NCBI GenBank assembly: GCA_002104945.1
Contig: MCFH01000016.1
Span: forward strand, 682,001-746,000
Reading direction: 5' to 3'
DNA from: Piromyces finnis
Lineage: Eukaryota > Neocallimastigomycota > Neocallimastigomycetes > Neocallimastigales > Neocallimastigaceae
Length of the DNA stretch: 64,000 nt
In this document: one piece after another, positions 1 through 14,933 of the stretch
Numbering within the stretch: position 1 is the stretch's first letter
Layout: each line of letters begins with the position of its first letter
The notes under the pieces: generated by a model
What the model was told of the DNA's origin: nothing
The model's database searches: none
The model's input: only the letters and a program-made list of their open reading frames with translations
Program-made: the position numbers and the translations under genes

Positions 1-3000
1 TTTGAAATAAATTAGTCTCTATTATTTAATATATTTTATTTATATTATTAATTATTATTATTATTATTGATATTTAAGTTATTACTTTAGTGTAGCATAA
101 CATTTCATCCCATTCCATTTTAATAGATTTTCCTCTAAATGTTCCTATATATTTTGATTGAATCTAATTTATAAAATATATAATAAATTATTTTATTAAT
201 TTAATATTTCAATTATTTAATAATATATTTATAGTATTTACTTCAAAATTCTTTTCAGCATATGTTTTCATTGAATATTCTTCTGAATAATAATCAATTT
301 CAACCTTTTCTTCTTGTTGCTATTTGTTTTTATTATAATAAATAATATAGGTTAATCATAATTATAATATTTATTTTTGATGTATTATCAATAAATATAG
401 AATACCATAGCCCAAATTGGGATTTTTGGAACTTGATAATTAAATTCTACTTCTTCTTCAACTTCTTCAACCTTTTCAGGTTCTGGCTCTGGTTGAGCTA
501 AATTCATTAATTCTTCTGGAATAACTTCCTCCACCTTTTCTTCTTTTGCAGCCGCCGCAGTCTGTTCTTTTTTTTCTTTTTCTTTTTTATCTTCTTCAAA
601 AACTTCATTGAATAAATTATCAAGATCTTCAAACATATTATTAATAACAGCATCAGCTTTACTAGCAGCATTAGCATCTTTAATATCACCTTCAAATGCA
701 TCTAAGAAAGAAAACAAGTCATCCACACCTCCTGGCTTCTTTGGAGAAACAGGTGTTGCATCTTCATTATTGACAGTCTTTTTTGGAGTTGCAACAGGCT
801 TTGATTTAATTTCAACTTTTTTAGAAGTGGCAGTTGTGTCTGGTCCCTATTATTAATATAATAATACAATAAGAATTTATTTATTATTTTTATGATAAAT
901 AATATATATATTAAAAAATAAAATATATTTTTAAAATATTTAAGAATTATAATACCTTTTGTAATTTCATTTGAATATTCTTTAACTATTATATATTATT
1001 ATAAAATAATTAATAAAAAATGTTTAAATCTATTTATTAAAATAATTAGTAAGTATATACTTCTTCTTCTTTTTCCTTTTCATTTTCTGTAATATCTTGT
1101 TGTTTTTGTTTTCTTTCTTCTTCTTCTTGCTTTTTTCTAAGTTGTCGGTAATATGATCTTACAAACCAACCTCTTGCAACTTTTTTTAATTAATGATAGA
1201 ATAAATAAAATTTGTTTTTTTTATTAAACTATATAAAATAATATAAATATATATACCAGCTTGAATTTTAATAATTGCTTCCTTTTGCTTCTTATACTTT
1301 TCTTTGTAAATGTACATCTTAATATCTATAATAATAAAATATAATTAAGAAAATTATATTTACAATTCTTTATAAAAATATTATCATTAATTTTATTTAC
1401 TTCTGTTTAGAACTTCGGTTGCCTTCTTTATCTTAGAATATTTCTTTCTATAAATATAACCTTTAACAATTTTTTGAATGCATACAATTTTTTCAGCAAT
1501 TATTTGTTTATAAAGATCTTGTACTTTTGAATACTTATTATATATAATATGAATTATTTAAAAATTATTAAAAATAGAAGTTGATTTAAATCAAAATAAT
1601 AATAATTATTAAATATTACAGCATCTTGTTTTAAGAAAATCTTTGTAGAACCTGTTTGCCACTCTGAATCTTTTATACCTGATTTTTTTATAATTAAAAT
1701 TGAATTTGCTTTATTATCATCAGTACTTTCTAATCCACAGATACAACGGAATCTTTATGTAAAAAATTTTTTAAATATGTAATATTTAATAAAATATATA
1801 ATATTTTTCAAAAAAATATTTTATATAAAATATAAATATACTTTTTAAAGAAGTCATCAAATGTAATACGCATTGGAAAACTAAATTATAAATGTATATA
1901 TCATAATAGAAATATTAATTATTTAATAGTTATATTTTTTGGATAAATAGTGATTAAAATTACCCAGCTTTTCTAATTCTTATAGTATCAAGCATACCAG
2001 AATATCTTAATTGTGCTAATATTTTATATTTTATAATCGCAAAATTATAATATTAATAAGTGTAATTAGAATGATTTTTTAAATTATTAATAATATACCT
2101 GTAACTAAGTCGATATTATAACCAAATGCAACCTTTTCATGATTAGGTTTAATACATCTAACATAATGAGGAGTTGTTTCTCCTAACGTTTTCACTAATG
2201 ATGTTAATTGACTCTTTAATATTATAAATAAATCGAATTTATTATAAATAAATAAATAAGTAATTAAATGATATAATGATATTAAATTTCAAAATAATGA
2301 TAATTATTAATATACTTTGAATTGAGCACCGGCTGTTGGCATTTTTTTACCAAGACTTTGTTTAACTTCCCATTTTTTTTTAAATATTTCTTTAACAAAA
2401 TCGTTCTTATTGTTTTATTAACATATCAATTTATATAATTAATAATGATATATCTTCTTTTTATTATAAATTATAAAATTGTTATATATACCTCTGAATT
2501 ACTGAATAATTCATATATATCATCCTGAACACTATCTTTATTTTTATCAATAAAACCTTTAATACTATATACAACTTCACCAGCATAATGCTTAATACCA
2601 AAAACATCTCTTTTCTTTGGTGGCCTGAAATATGATTCATGTTTACCTAATTTATCCATAATTTTATCTAAAAATCCATTATCAGAACCTTTCGGGAAAC
2701 GTGTTTCATCATCAAGTAAGCCAAAAATACCAAGTTTTCCTTCAATCAATTCTAGTGTATTTTGATTATCGACGAAAGTAATTTTATCCCATTGAATTCC
2801 TTCTTTATCATACTATTATTATAATATTAATTTTTAAATATATATTTATTTAATTATATATTAATTATTAGAGTCGATTTTATTATTTAATATTTTATTT
2901 GAAATATACTTCTTGTTGTTCTAATTTGAAAATAAAATGATTAAAGAATTGCTGTAATTTTTCATTTGTATAATTAATACAAAGTTGTTCAAAACTATTA

Positions 3001-4831
3001 TTCTAGAGTATATCATGTATATAATATTAATAATAAATAATTAGTATTTTTTCGATCAATAAAAAATATATTTAAATATTATTGATATATACTTCAAAAA
3101 CTTCAAAACCAAAAATATCAAGAACACCAACAAAGTTTGATGCTTTTTGTGAAGCTGTTAATGATTTGTTAATAATCTCTAATAATTTATCGAATAAAAA
3201 GTCGTACAAGATTTTTGCAATTGAATCTCTGTTATCAAATACCTATATTAATATTTAAAAGATGTTAATTATTATTTGTATTTATATAATTTTAATTTAA
3301 TGATTTTTTTTATTATATACCTGTGAAAATTTTAATGGAGAAATAGTAACTTCTCTACCAATAACCAATCTCTTATTTAATATTGAACTAATTAATTTTT
3401 CTTTATCACAACTAAGAAGTTTAACTACATTATCTATCTCATCTTCTCCATCAATATTAGCACCTTCATTTGATGTATTTTCTGTAAATTTAATATTACC
3501 TAAATGTAAAATACCTGAAATAATTTTAAATGTTCCTTCAATTTGACTATCTGTCATTTTTAAAACAGAAAAAGCTAATTTTAAATTTCTGAAATTTTCT
3601 TTGTCTGATACACCATCTAATGAAACACATCCACTTTGATTTAAATAATGAAAGTTTTCGGGGCTATCTAATAAATATTTTTCTCGTTCTTCCGGGGTTG
3701 CACCATCCAATAATTCATAAAAAACATGATAATTTCTTTCTGATGGTGCCTGTTGAACAATACGTGATTTTTCTAATAAATAATTAATAATATTTGCACC
3801 TATAATTTGATGTGTATCCTTAAATAAAACTTGAATGAATTTACCAAAACGACTTGAATTATTATTTCTAACAGTTTTTGCATTACCTAGTAGGATATAG
3901 TTGAATAAATTTAATATAATTATAATTATATTAATCATAAAAACATACAATGATTATATATATATATATATAGTAGATATTATTTAAATATTCAAAATTT
4001 TTTTTATTATTTAATATATCTGAATTACCGAAACTTTCTAAAACAGTATTTGATTCAAGAATTTGTTGTTCAATCCATGATTGATTACTAGCATCTTGTG
4101 ATGTTGTTACTGCTGTAAGATATTGTAAAATATATTTTGTTGATTCCTTAAATAATATTTATAAAAATATATTTAGATGGTTTATATAAAATATATTCTA
4201 TATTTTATATATTCTAGACATACAGATTTTCCTGCACCACTTTCACCACTAATAATAACAGCTTGATCTTCACTTTCATTACAAACATTAGAGTATGCAC
4301 ATTCAGCCAAAGCATAGATATGTGGTGGTAATTCATGTATTCTTGCATTATGATATTCTTTAATCTTTTCCTTTAATATATAACAAAATAAAATTTTTAA
4401 TAAGCATTTTTTTTATAATAATGAGTATACATTTATACATAGTTATTAAATAACTCTAATAATTTAAATATTTAAAAAATATTACTCCAGTATAAATATT
4501 GACTAATTTAAATGGATTCATAGCAACCAAAATAGAACCTGTGTATGTCTATTTTGATTAATTTTTATTTTTGATGTAATGGGTTTAATAATGTTGAAAT
4601 AAATATTTTAATATATATTTTTTATATATAACAATTAAAGGATACATAAATTTTTTGATTTTTATATCTATGCTCAAGATTTTGCAATATAGCATTTTCA
4701 GAAAGCTCTGGAAGAGTTGTCATATCTTCCACCTCTGTTTTAATTTATATGAGAATTTATGAATTAATGTTTATGTAATTTAAATAATTTAAAATTATAA
4801 TACACTCACCTACGAAATTATCATCAGACAT
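1..4831 (-). CDS. Myosin heavy chain with MyTH4 tail (partial, 3' end beyond window)
   Basis: Actin-based motor read from about 14 or more short exons. The start is taken at 4831 (MSDDNFV), giving a very short N-terminus without the SH3-like domain of conventional myosins. In order: [13 protein letters not shown]-like segment near 4540, P-loop GESGAGKS near 4230-4250, switch I region [10 protein letters not shown] (about 3840-3870), the large exon 3297-3900, the relay region [20 protein letters not shown] near 2690-2750, and the converter region near 1650-1860. Two IQ-like segments follow ([18 protein letters not shown] near 1430-1500; AIIKIQAG then [16 protein letters not shown] near 1150-1290). 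Next comes a charged Lys/Glu and Ala/Pro-rich linker (388-850). The tail reads YAEKNFEGTFRGK (about 240-270 joined to about 140), then [11 protein letters not shown] to position 86, then RLIYFK in positions 18-1, which matches the start of a MyTH4 domain. A FERM domain would be expected beyond the edge. The motor is of the class VII/X/XV/XXII type by its [12 protein letters not shown] entry; the exact class is inferred. Confidence 0.92.
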
Positions 4832-5572
4832 CTTATAAATATTTATTAAAGTATGAGAATTATACAGTTATTGTGTTTATTATTTATATATATTTTTTTT
4901 GATAATATTTAAAAATTCGAAAATTATATAAACAAATATAAATATTGTACAAATTATTATTTGCTAAAGAAAAAGCATTATATATAATTATTTTTGGTAA
5001 TAATTTTATATAATAATAATAAAATTTTCTATTATTAATAAATATATATATTTGATTGATATCAAGTTAAAAAGGATAAATGATTTTTAAAATATATATT
5101 AGTATAAAAGATTCATAAGAAGAATAAAATATTAAATAATTGTTTTAATAGTTTATTTAGTAATAGTAAACCTTATGAATTAAAATTTATTTTTCAAAAA
5201 TTTAAAATATTAATATTTTTAAAGTAAACAAATGTAATTTTTATTTACTTTGATATTACTATTAATTAGGTTTTTTGAAAATATGTAACCAATATTTAAA
5301 ACATTAAAAAGATATAATAATAATATTATTTTACCAAATGACGTAAATCATAAAGCAAATTCAAATAAATATAAATATTATGATATTTAAAGATAGTCAA
5401 TATCATTATTTATTAATTTTATTTGATGTACCTTCATTAATCTGAGTTTATATATAAGTAATATTTGGTAACAATAATTAATATATTGTATGAAAATTAA
5501 CTTTTTCAGTAATTTTAATTTAATGAAATCTATTAGTTTTATAATATAAGCCTAGTTATTTTAAAAGATATA
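4832..5572. other. Divergent intergenic region (myosin / coiled-coil gene)
   Basis: A 741 bp AT-rich space between two divergent start codons, so it should carry both promoters. I see no conserved element and no open frame of note. Confidence 0.6.
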
Positions 5573-8500
5573 ATGGATGAATTTAAACCGAAACCACCTA
5601 TATATTCAAAAAACCAACAATCTCAAAGAGGAATGATAAAACATCGAAAATGTATTATATTAAATTGATATATTAAAATTATTTATTAATAATATGTAAA
5701 ATAAAAATTATTAAAATTGAATTATATAATAATTATATAACATTAAAGATAAGTCAAATATATCAGAAGCAAGTAATGGAAATAAAATATATATTATTAT
5801 AATATATAAAATCAATAAATTAAAAAAAATATATATATATTATTCAAATAATAAACAATAGAGGATGAAAAACTAAATAGCTATTATGATATTGAAGATT
5901 TATTAAAAGTTAATATTGATCTTAAAAAAAAGATTAATATATTAACAGAAGATAAAAATAAATTAATAACAGAAGTAAGATGTAGTGAAGAAAATCGAGC
6001 AAGATGGGAACAAAAATGCCATGATATAATTAGAACCACAGCAAATGTAAATATAAATATAATAAGTATTAAATTTAAAAAATTAATATTATTAATATAA
6101 TATTTATTAATTTTAGGCTGTTAGTTCAAAAACTTTAGAAACAGCTGTTAAAGCCGAAGAAACCGTAAATATAATATATACTATAATAATATATTATAAA
6201 AAGTAATAAAATAAGTTTTAATTTTTTTTTTAAAATTCATTAGCTGTCAATAAATTTAAAAAAAATAATTCAAAGAAATAAAAAAGAAATATCAATTTTA
6301 GAAAATCAAATTAAAACAATAAAAAATGATATTCGATATACCAGGTTAAATGAAATGGAGGTGCATTTCAATAGATATATATATAAGAATTTAATATTTT
6401 AATTAATATTTATTAATATATATACTATGATATAACATAATAGATTGAAATAAAAACATATTATAAAGAGGTAATATAGAACAAATTTTTTTTCATATTA
6501 ATTAAATAACATTATATTAATTGTTTATTATATATTTATATTTACAAATAACAATAAAAATATATAGATACTAAGATTAAATAGGATTTTACAAATGTTT
6601 AATACAGATTCAGATTCAGTAATAGATTTTTTAAATGAAAGAAAAAAGAATGAAAAGACAATTCAGGAATTAAATGAAAAGATAGAAATATGTGAAAAAA
6701 ATAATAAAACAATGGAAGGTTTATATCATTATCAAAGAGCATTATTTTATAATTATACAATATTAATATTCAATATATTCAATAAAATATAAAAATAATT
6801 AATTATTATTTTTAAAAAGAGAATTTGAAAGATTTATCAGGATATAAAGAAGATAATGAAATTTTAATTGAAAAATTTTACTTGATGAGAGAAAAATTGG
6901 AAAATCTTAATAAAGAATATACCATTGCAACTTCAATAATACAAAACCAAAAACAAAAGTTACTTGTAAGTTTCTTCTAAATTTAAAATAGTTAATATTA
7001 AAAAAGTGATAATTAAATCTATTTAATATACAATTATATAATTTAAATAAGGAAAATGAAAAAATGATTAATAAACAGAATAAAAAAATTGATGGTATGA
7101 TATAAATATTCATTATATTTAGTTAATATAATAATATTTATAATAATATTTTAAATTAATTTATCTTTTTTTTTATTATTAATAAAGATCAATGTAATAA
7201 GTATCAGATATTAAATGATAAAATAGTAAAGGAAGAAAAAGAAAATAACAATCTTAAAAAAGTAAATAGAAATTAATAATTTAAAATAAAATTTTATGAT
7301 ATATTTACTTTTTTATATAATTATTAAAAAAAAAAAAAGAAATTAGATGAAATGCAAAATGAATATAAAGATCAATTAATCAAATATGAAAAGGATATAA
7401 AAGAGAAAGAAGCTTCAATAAAATGTAAATATTAATAAATAATTTATTAAAATCAATTTAATAATAATATATAATATTTATATAAATAAAAGTATTAGAA
7501 GAAGAGAAAGTAAATACGGTAGAATTAGAAAAAAAAGTATTGAAGAAAAAACAGAAAATAACAACATTAAAAGAAAAGATAAGAGGTATTAATTAATAAT
7601 TAAATACATAATTTAAATATCATATAATGAAGTTAATTTATAAATTATAAATAGAATTTGAAGTTTTGCCAGATTATGATAATAAGGGTATGATAGATTT
7701 AAATAGTTTACTTGATGAAATTGAAAACAAAAACGAAATTAGCCATTTTGGAGATATTGAAAATAAAGGTATATAATGTAATAGAGTTATATAATTATGA
7801 TAATACTAACGAATTTATATTATAAATTTTAAAGATGTAGTATATATATTTATTATAAAAAAGTTAAACGAAAAATTGAATGAAAATTCATCTAGTATGT
7901 ACAACTATTATAATAATTTTATTATAATAATTATTAGAAAAATAGTAATTATATTTATATTTATTACAATTTTATAGTAATTGATGAGTTAGAGAAAGCA
8001 TACAAAATGGAACATATAAAATTAGTTAATGAAGAAAATAATAATAAAAAATTTCTGAATGGTATATATTATTATAATGAAAAAATCTATACTTTTAAAT
8101 ATTATTTAAGAATCTTATTTTAATTAATGCATATATATATTAGAAATTAATAATTATAAAGAGGATATAAACCGATTAAACGTTCAATTAAGCCAAAATC
8201 AATTAATTATTGATAGTCAGGAATCTCAAATTAAAAGTAGAATACTAAATAAAATTAATAAAATATTTTTTTTTTGTTTATTCTATTTATTAATATAAAA
8301 ATTATCAATAGATTTAAATAATTTAATTGAAACTAATAGAATATTGAAAGGTAATAATAATATTGTCATCATTATATTAATATTATTAATATTATAATAA
8401 ATAAAGATTCTGATTAAATTATTATACCATATATATATATATATATATAGAAAATCTAATAAAAAATAATGATTTTGGGTGAGTTTTAAATAATTAAGTT

Positions 8501-10953
8501 GTGAAAAAATTTATAAACTAGTTTATATTAATAAAATTTATTTTAGTAATTCAAATAAAGATAGATTTGGTAATATTGAAATAAACTCTTTTAATATAGA
8601 GAACAGTAAAAATATTATCAATCAAAATACAGAGAGTATAATGGAAGACCATAAAAAGTTAAATGGTATAAGTTTTAATATTTATAATGCGTTTATTTTA
8701 AATATGAATATATATTTTATTATATTATATTATTATATTAATAAATATATTATAAATTTGTTTTATATTATACTCTAATTTTATATATTTATATTTTTCT
8801 ATTAAAAAAATGAAATAGAAATTAAAGATAATAGTCAAAAATCTCTTATAAATGATAAAACTGATATAAATAATAATAATAATAATAATAATTCGAAAAA
8901 TGCATTAAATGATTTTGTTTCAGATAATATTGATAATGGAGAATCCTTTAAAAATATGGAAATTTTATTAGAAAAAGAAAGTAATGATAATAATAACAAC
9001 GATATTGTTAAAAATAATGAAAATTTAAAAAGTTCTATGGTAAATGATAGCAATATAATTAATAGTTCAAAATCTTATTCAGATGAATCCGATCAAAGAG
9101 TAGAAAAATCTAATTTCAATATAAATAATATTGATACTAATAATGCTCATTCCAAGAATAATACGCTAAGTTTTTCAGTCAGTAGTGTAGCTTCTAGTAT
9201 AAATGAAGAAATTATTTCTTCATCAAGTAAATCAAATATTAATTTAAGGAATGAAAATTTTAATAATGATGATTCTATAAATATATATTCTAAAGGGATT
9301 GATATTACTGTTTCCGGAAATAATAAGCAAGTAACTGTTAATCAAAAAGAAATAAATTTTATCAATAATAGTAGTGAATCAATGGATATAAAGAAAAGAT
9401 GTATTAATCTTATAATGGATAATGAAGGTGAAAATAGCGAAAATTGTATAAAAAATATAAATAATTCTGAATTAATTGAGGAAACCATAAACAAATGTGA
9501 AAACCAAAATAATAATTATAATAGTGATATTATGGAAGATATTATTTCAAAAAATAATAGTGTAGATAATATTCAAAGAAATATAGAAAATGATAATGAA
9601 TTGTGTAATGAAAGTTTAAATATTAAAGAAACAAAAGCAAATAATGATAAAGAAGAAGAAGAATTTAAATCATTATCATCTCAATCTGTCAATAATATAA
9701 ATGATGAAAAGACATTTAATATTTCAATAAATAATAAATCAATTTCATCAATAAGTAGTGAAAAAAATGATAGTAATAGAATATCAAACGTCAAAAATAA
9801 TAATAGTAATTTAGAAGAAATGAAAGAAACGAATAATTTCGATAATCCGATAATTGATGAAATTAAAAATTTAGAATCTAAAATAGAAAAAGAAAGTCAT
9901 AAATCTTTAAGCATTACGGAAGAAATGAGTTCTAATTTTAAAAAAGACTCTCAAAAATCAAATGATTATAAAATAAGTAAACAGTCTATAGATAAAGAAG
10001 ATAATAATAATTCTTTTGATTCTATGAAAGAAATAAATAAATCAAATATATCTTTACACAATAAAGATAGTAATCATAATTCCAATTCATCTATTAATAA
10101 CAATAATTCATTAACATGCAATGATCCTATAAATAATATAACAGATACAAATTATGATATAAAAAATTTAAAGGAAGAATCTAATGATATATCAATTATT
10201 ACTAAAAAAAAAGATTTATCAAGAGAAAATATTATATATGAAAATAAAAATAGTATAGAATCAATAAATAATGATGAGAATGATCAAAATATTAAAGAAT
10301 CTATAGTATGTTTAAAAAATAAAGATATTTTAAAAAATAATTCTATTATATCAAATAATTGCGAAAATATTATACAAATTTCAAAATCACTTGAAGTTAA
10401 TAATCATAGTGATAGTAATGATTCCATTAACAGAATTCAAGTAGCAGAATATAATTTAAATGATGTAATTAAAATATCAGAATCGAATTCTAACATCTGT
10501 AGCACTCATAGTATAATCAAAGTATCAGAATCTAGTTTTAGAGGTGGTAACTCTGGTAACAATTCAGATTTAAATGTTATTAATGATAATGCTATATCCA
10601 AAAATACTAATTGTAGTAAGCCAATTTTAAATGATGAAATTATAAATGATACAGATTTAACAGAAGATAATGATATAGAATTGTCAGAGGATGATTTATC
10701 TGAGAATCCTACTGATTCCTCTATAGTAAAAATTAACGATTCAGAATCGAATAGAGATTCTATGGATGATAATAAATTTAGAAATGTAGTTGAAAATAAA
10801 GATAAAATATCACTAATTAATGAAGTTAAAAATTCCATTGATGATATAATTGAAACTAAACCAGAAGAAATTATAGAAAATTTTGATGAAGTACTTTCTG
10901 AAGAAACAATAAGTGAGGATATTTTAGAATTGAGCGATGATGAAATATCATAA
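5573..10953 (+). CDS. Coiled-coil protein with long Asn/Ser/acidic C-terminal exon, function unknown
   Basis: The start at 5573 gives MDEFKPKPPIYSKNQQSQRG. The 5' half (5.6-8.8 kb) consists of some 15-20 very short exons separated by introns of about 60-120 nt. They join into a continuous charged, heptad-like helical protein, for example the exon 5864-6048 (DIEDLLKVNIDLKKKINILT, then ENRARWEQKCHDIIRTTAN) and the exon near 6595-6717 (SVIDFLNERKKNEKTIQELN). The last exon runs from about 8820 to the stop at 10951-10953 and adds about 710 residues of Asn, Ser, Asp, Glu, Ile and Lys with no globular look, ending SEDILELSDDEIS. No enzyme motif or named domain was recognised. A structural scaffold, perhaps centrosomal or flagellar given the zoosporic lineage, is only a guess. 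Exact exon borders in the first 3 kb are uncertain. Confidence 0.75.
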
Positions 10954-11413
10954 AATATTCAAAATATTAAGTAATTCAAGCTTAATTTTTTTAAAATAAA
11001 ATAAATTCAATTTTATTAACTATTAATTATAATTTAATTATTTATGGTAGTTTTAAATTTTTATTTTACAATACTTTTTTCAATTTTTTTTTTCTTTTTT
11101 TTCTTTTTAACTTTATATTCTATATCATTAATTTAATTCATAAATATGGCATATTTTATTATATTTTTATTTTTATTTTTTTTTTATAATTGAGGATAAA
11201 TATATATTACTATATATATAAGAAAAAAACTAGTAAATAAAAAACAGGTATTTATAAAGGATATCCATTATTAGCTATTAATGTAATAAGATTACAAGAT
11301 TTATTTTATATTATTTCTTAAATAATGCTCTTAATTTATTGATAGATATTAATATTATCATTATTATTATAATTATTATTATTTTGAAGGAATAATTGGT
11401 TTCCTTATAAAAA
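10954..11413. terminator. Convergent 3' region (coiled-coil gene / Siw14-like)
   Basis: A 460 bp AT-rich space between two convergent stop codons; it must hold both 3' ends. T-rich runs at 11080-11110 and 11169-11186 are visible. No defined polyadenylation signal stands out because AATAAA-like strings are everywhere. Confidence 0.4.
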
Positions 11414-12647
<1,234 letters not shown>

Positions 12648-12896
12648 TCTTTATTGATAATGTTAAAAATTAAAATTTCAATAATTATTAAAAACTAATT
12701 AATAATTTTTGAAAATTTATAATTACAATTATTTATTAATTTTCTTTTCATTTGTGAATTATCCACGTGAACTAATTTTTCCAATTTTATAATTTTATGT
12801 TATCTTTTTTTATAAAATAATATAAACATAGCCTTTTTTTTTTTCATTTATTTTAACTTTAAAAATAAAATAAAATAAAAAATTATAATCTAAAAT
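12648..12896. promoter_or_regulatory. Short bidirectional promoter region (Siw14-like / Atg27-like)
   Basis: Only 249 bp separate the inferred start of the phosphatase from the Atg27-like start codon, so both promoters must share this stretch. It holds the least AT-rich spot nearby (TTATCCACGTGAACT, about 12758-12772), with a perfect CACGTG E-box core. Activity is inferred, not shown. Confidence 0.4.
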
Positions 12897-14370
12897 ATGA
12901 AAACTATAAGTTTATATATATTTATTGTTACTGCCCTTGTTAAAACAGCATTTTCATTTCGTTGTGAAGATGTTTATTTAGATTCAAAAGAAACTTTATA
13001 CAAGGCTATTAGGTATATAGTCCATTTAATTACAAAATATGAAAATAAATTTTATTTCAAATAATAAATAATATAATTTTATACCTAAGCTTAGAAAAGG
13101 TTGAAGATAAGAAAGTATATACAAGTACAGATACTGTAGAATACAGTACTTGGTATATAGATCCATGTCGTTCAGTTGAAAAAGTAATACATAATAAATT
13201 TACATTCATTAATATAATAAAATCTTTTTATTATGAATATTTAAAATACGATATATGTATTAATATATTAATATTTATATCAATGTAAACATTTATATTA
13301 GCAACCAGAAGATAGTAAAATAAAATGTCCAAGTAATTCTAAAGTTTGTTTAATTAAATCTATTGAATTTAAAGGAGAAAAAGAAAAAATCTATGATATT
13401 AAAGGATATGCAGTTAGTGATCCTCCACAAGATCCTTTAATTAAACAAGGTAAAAAAGAATAAATAAAAAGAGCAAACAAGAGAGGAATAATTTTAAATT
13501 ATTATTAAACAACATTTAATATAAATAATGTTATTATAGCAGTAACCTAAATAATATCAATATTACTTATTAATTAATATTAAAGGTGACTACATTTTAA
13601 ATTTCGAAGGTGAAAAGAATTCTGGATATACAACTGAAATTACTTTTACTTGTGCAGGAGTTCGTTTTAAATTATCAAATAATTATTATAAGTAACATAT
13701 AGAAGTCTAAAGTATTCTGTTTTTTTATTTATATTATTTATAAAACAATGTTAATATAACAATTATTCAGAATAAAGGAACACCGGAAGTAACATTAGAC
13801 GAAGATAATAAAAAAGTTTCAATTAAATATAAAGGAATTTGTGTTTCAGACAGCAAAACTGAACCAACCGACGATAACAAAAATAAGGATGATAACAGCT
13901 CTAGTAGTGGACATTTCTTTATCAGATTGTATGAATATTTATATATTTTAGATTTTAATTAATATATATAATATTTTAATATCAAATTTTTAATATATAA
14001 AATAATAGTATTTTCATTATCATTTTCTGTTATTTTGTTATTGGAGTATGTATAAATAATTTTAAATTATATATATTAATTGTCTTAACAATAATCACAA
14101 TAAACTAATATAATGAATTCTAATAATTAATATTAAAATAATAATCCATAGTCATGCTACAACTTCTTTGTCTTAAATAAGAAGTAAATCTTCAATAATG
14201 AAAATATATAATTATTTAAAAAAAGTTTATATTAATTTGTTATTTTAATTTATTATAGGGGTATTGAAATCATTCCAAATATTGAATTATGGACTAATTT
14301 AATCACCGTTTGCTACGATAAAATTACTGAATTTTTCGGAAGAAGAGGTTATAGTCCAATACAAATTTAA
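12897..14370 (+). CDS. atg27: Atg27-like type I membrane protein (MRH-type luminal domain)
   Basis: Atg27 is a single-pass receptor cycling among Golgi, endosome and vacuole that supports Atg9 traffic. Visible here are a signal peptide (MKTISLYIFIVTALVKTAFS), then a luminal domain over five exons with six Cys in contexts FRCED, DPCRS, IKCPS, KVCLI, FTCAG and GICVS, as in mannose-6-phosphate-receptor-homology folds. A Ser/Asp-rich stalk (TEPTDDNKNKDDNSSSSGH) and a hydrophobic membrane segment (IFIIIFCYFVIG, 14008-14044) follow. The last exon (about 14259-14370) encodes GIEIIPNIELWTNLI, matching the GxExIPxxxFW juxtamembrane signature of Atg27, then a basic tail ending RGYSPIQI. The short Tyr-based end (GYSPI, a YxxPhi form) could be a sorting signal. 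One donor, after TGTGCAGGA near 13660, is a weak GTTCGT. Family assignment is good; orthology is inferred. Confidence 0.8.
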
Positions 14371-14933
14371 ATTTAAAGTGTTTCATATCAAAATTAAAAA
14401 TCAAAAGCATATATATATATATTAAAGAAATTATGAAAGAAACGAATTATAAATATTTTTTGAGTTAATATGTAAATTCTAATACAAATATATATATAAA
14501 AGTTCACTAAAAAAAATTATAAATAAAGAAATGCAATAACAACAAAAAAAACTAACGGCTTTAATTATTTATTCTGTTATGTATAATTATTTTGGATATT
14601 AATGATAAATTAAATAGATTAAATAGACAGCTTAAATATTATTAGTAATATATTTATTTCAAGAATTTTTAAATTAATTAAAATTTCTTGAAATAAATTT
14701 TTTTACTTTAAAAAAAAAAAAAAGTGATATTAAATATTATTAATTTAATACCTGTAAAAATAAATTAAAGAAGATTATAATTAATACAATATTTATTTAT
14801 TTTAAAAAGATATTAATTTATATAAATTTTATAGATTTTTATATATCCAATTTGCTTAATTAATAACTAATATAAAGATAATAATAGTATATACATTTCA
14901 TATTTTATATATAAAAAAAAATAGTAATTATGT
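14371..14933. terminator. Convergent 3' region (Atg27-like / GCN2)
   Basis: A 563 bp space between convergent stops, AT-rich, with an A13 run at 14711-14723. Nothing else recognisable. Confidence 0.4.

Noticed and set aside
6595-6792. Small 65-residue gene
   Set aside because: It is an internal exon of the coiled-coil gene plus read-through into an AT intron.
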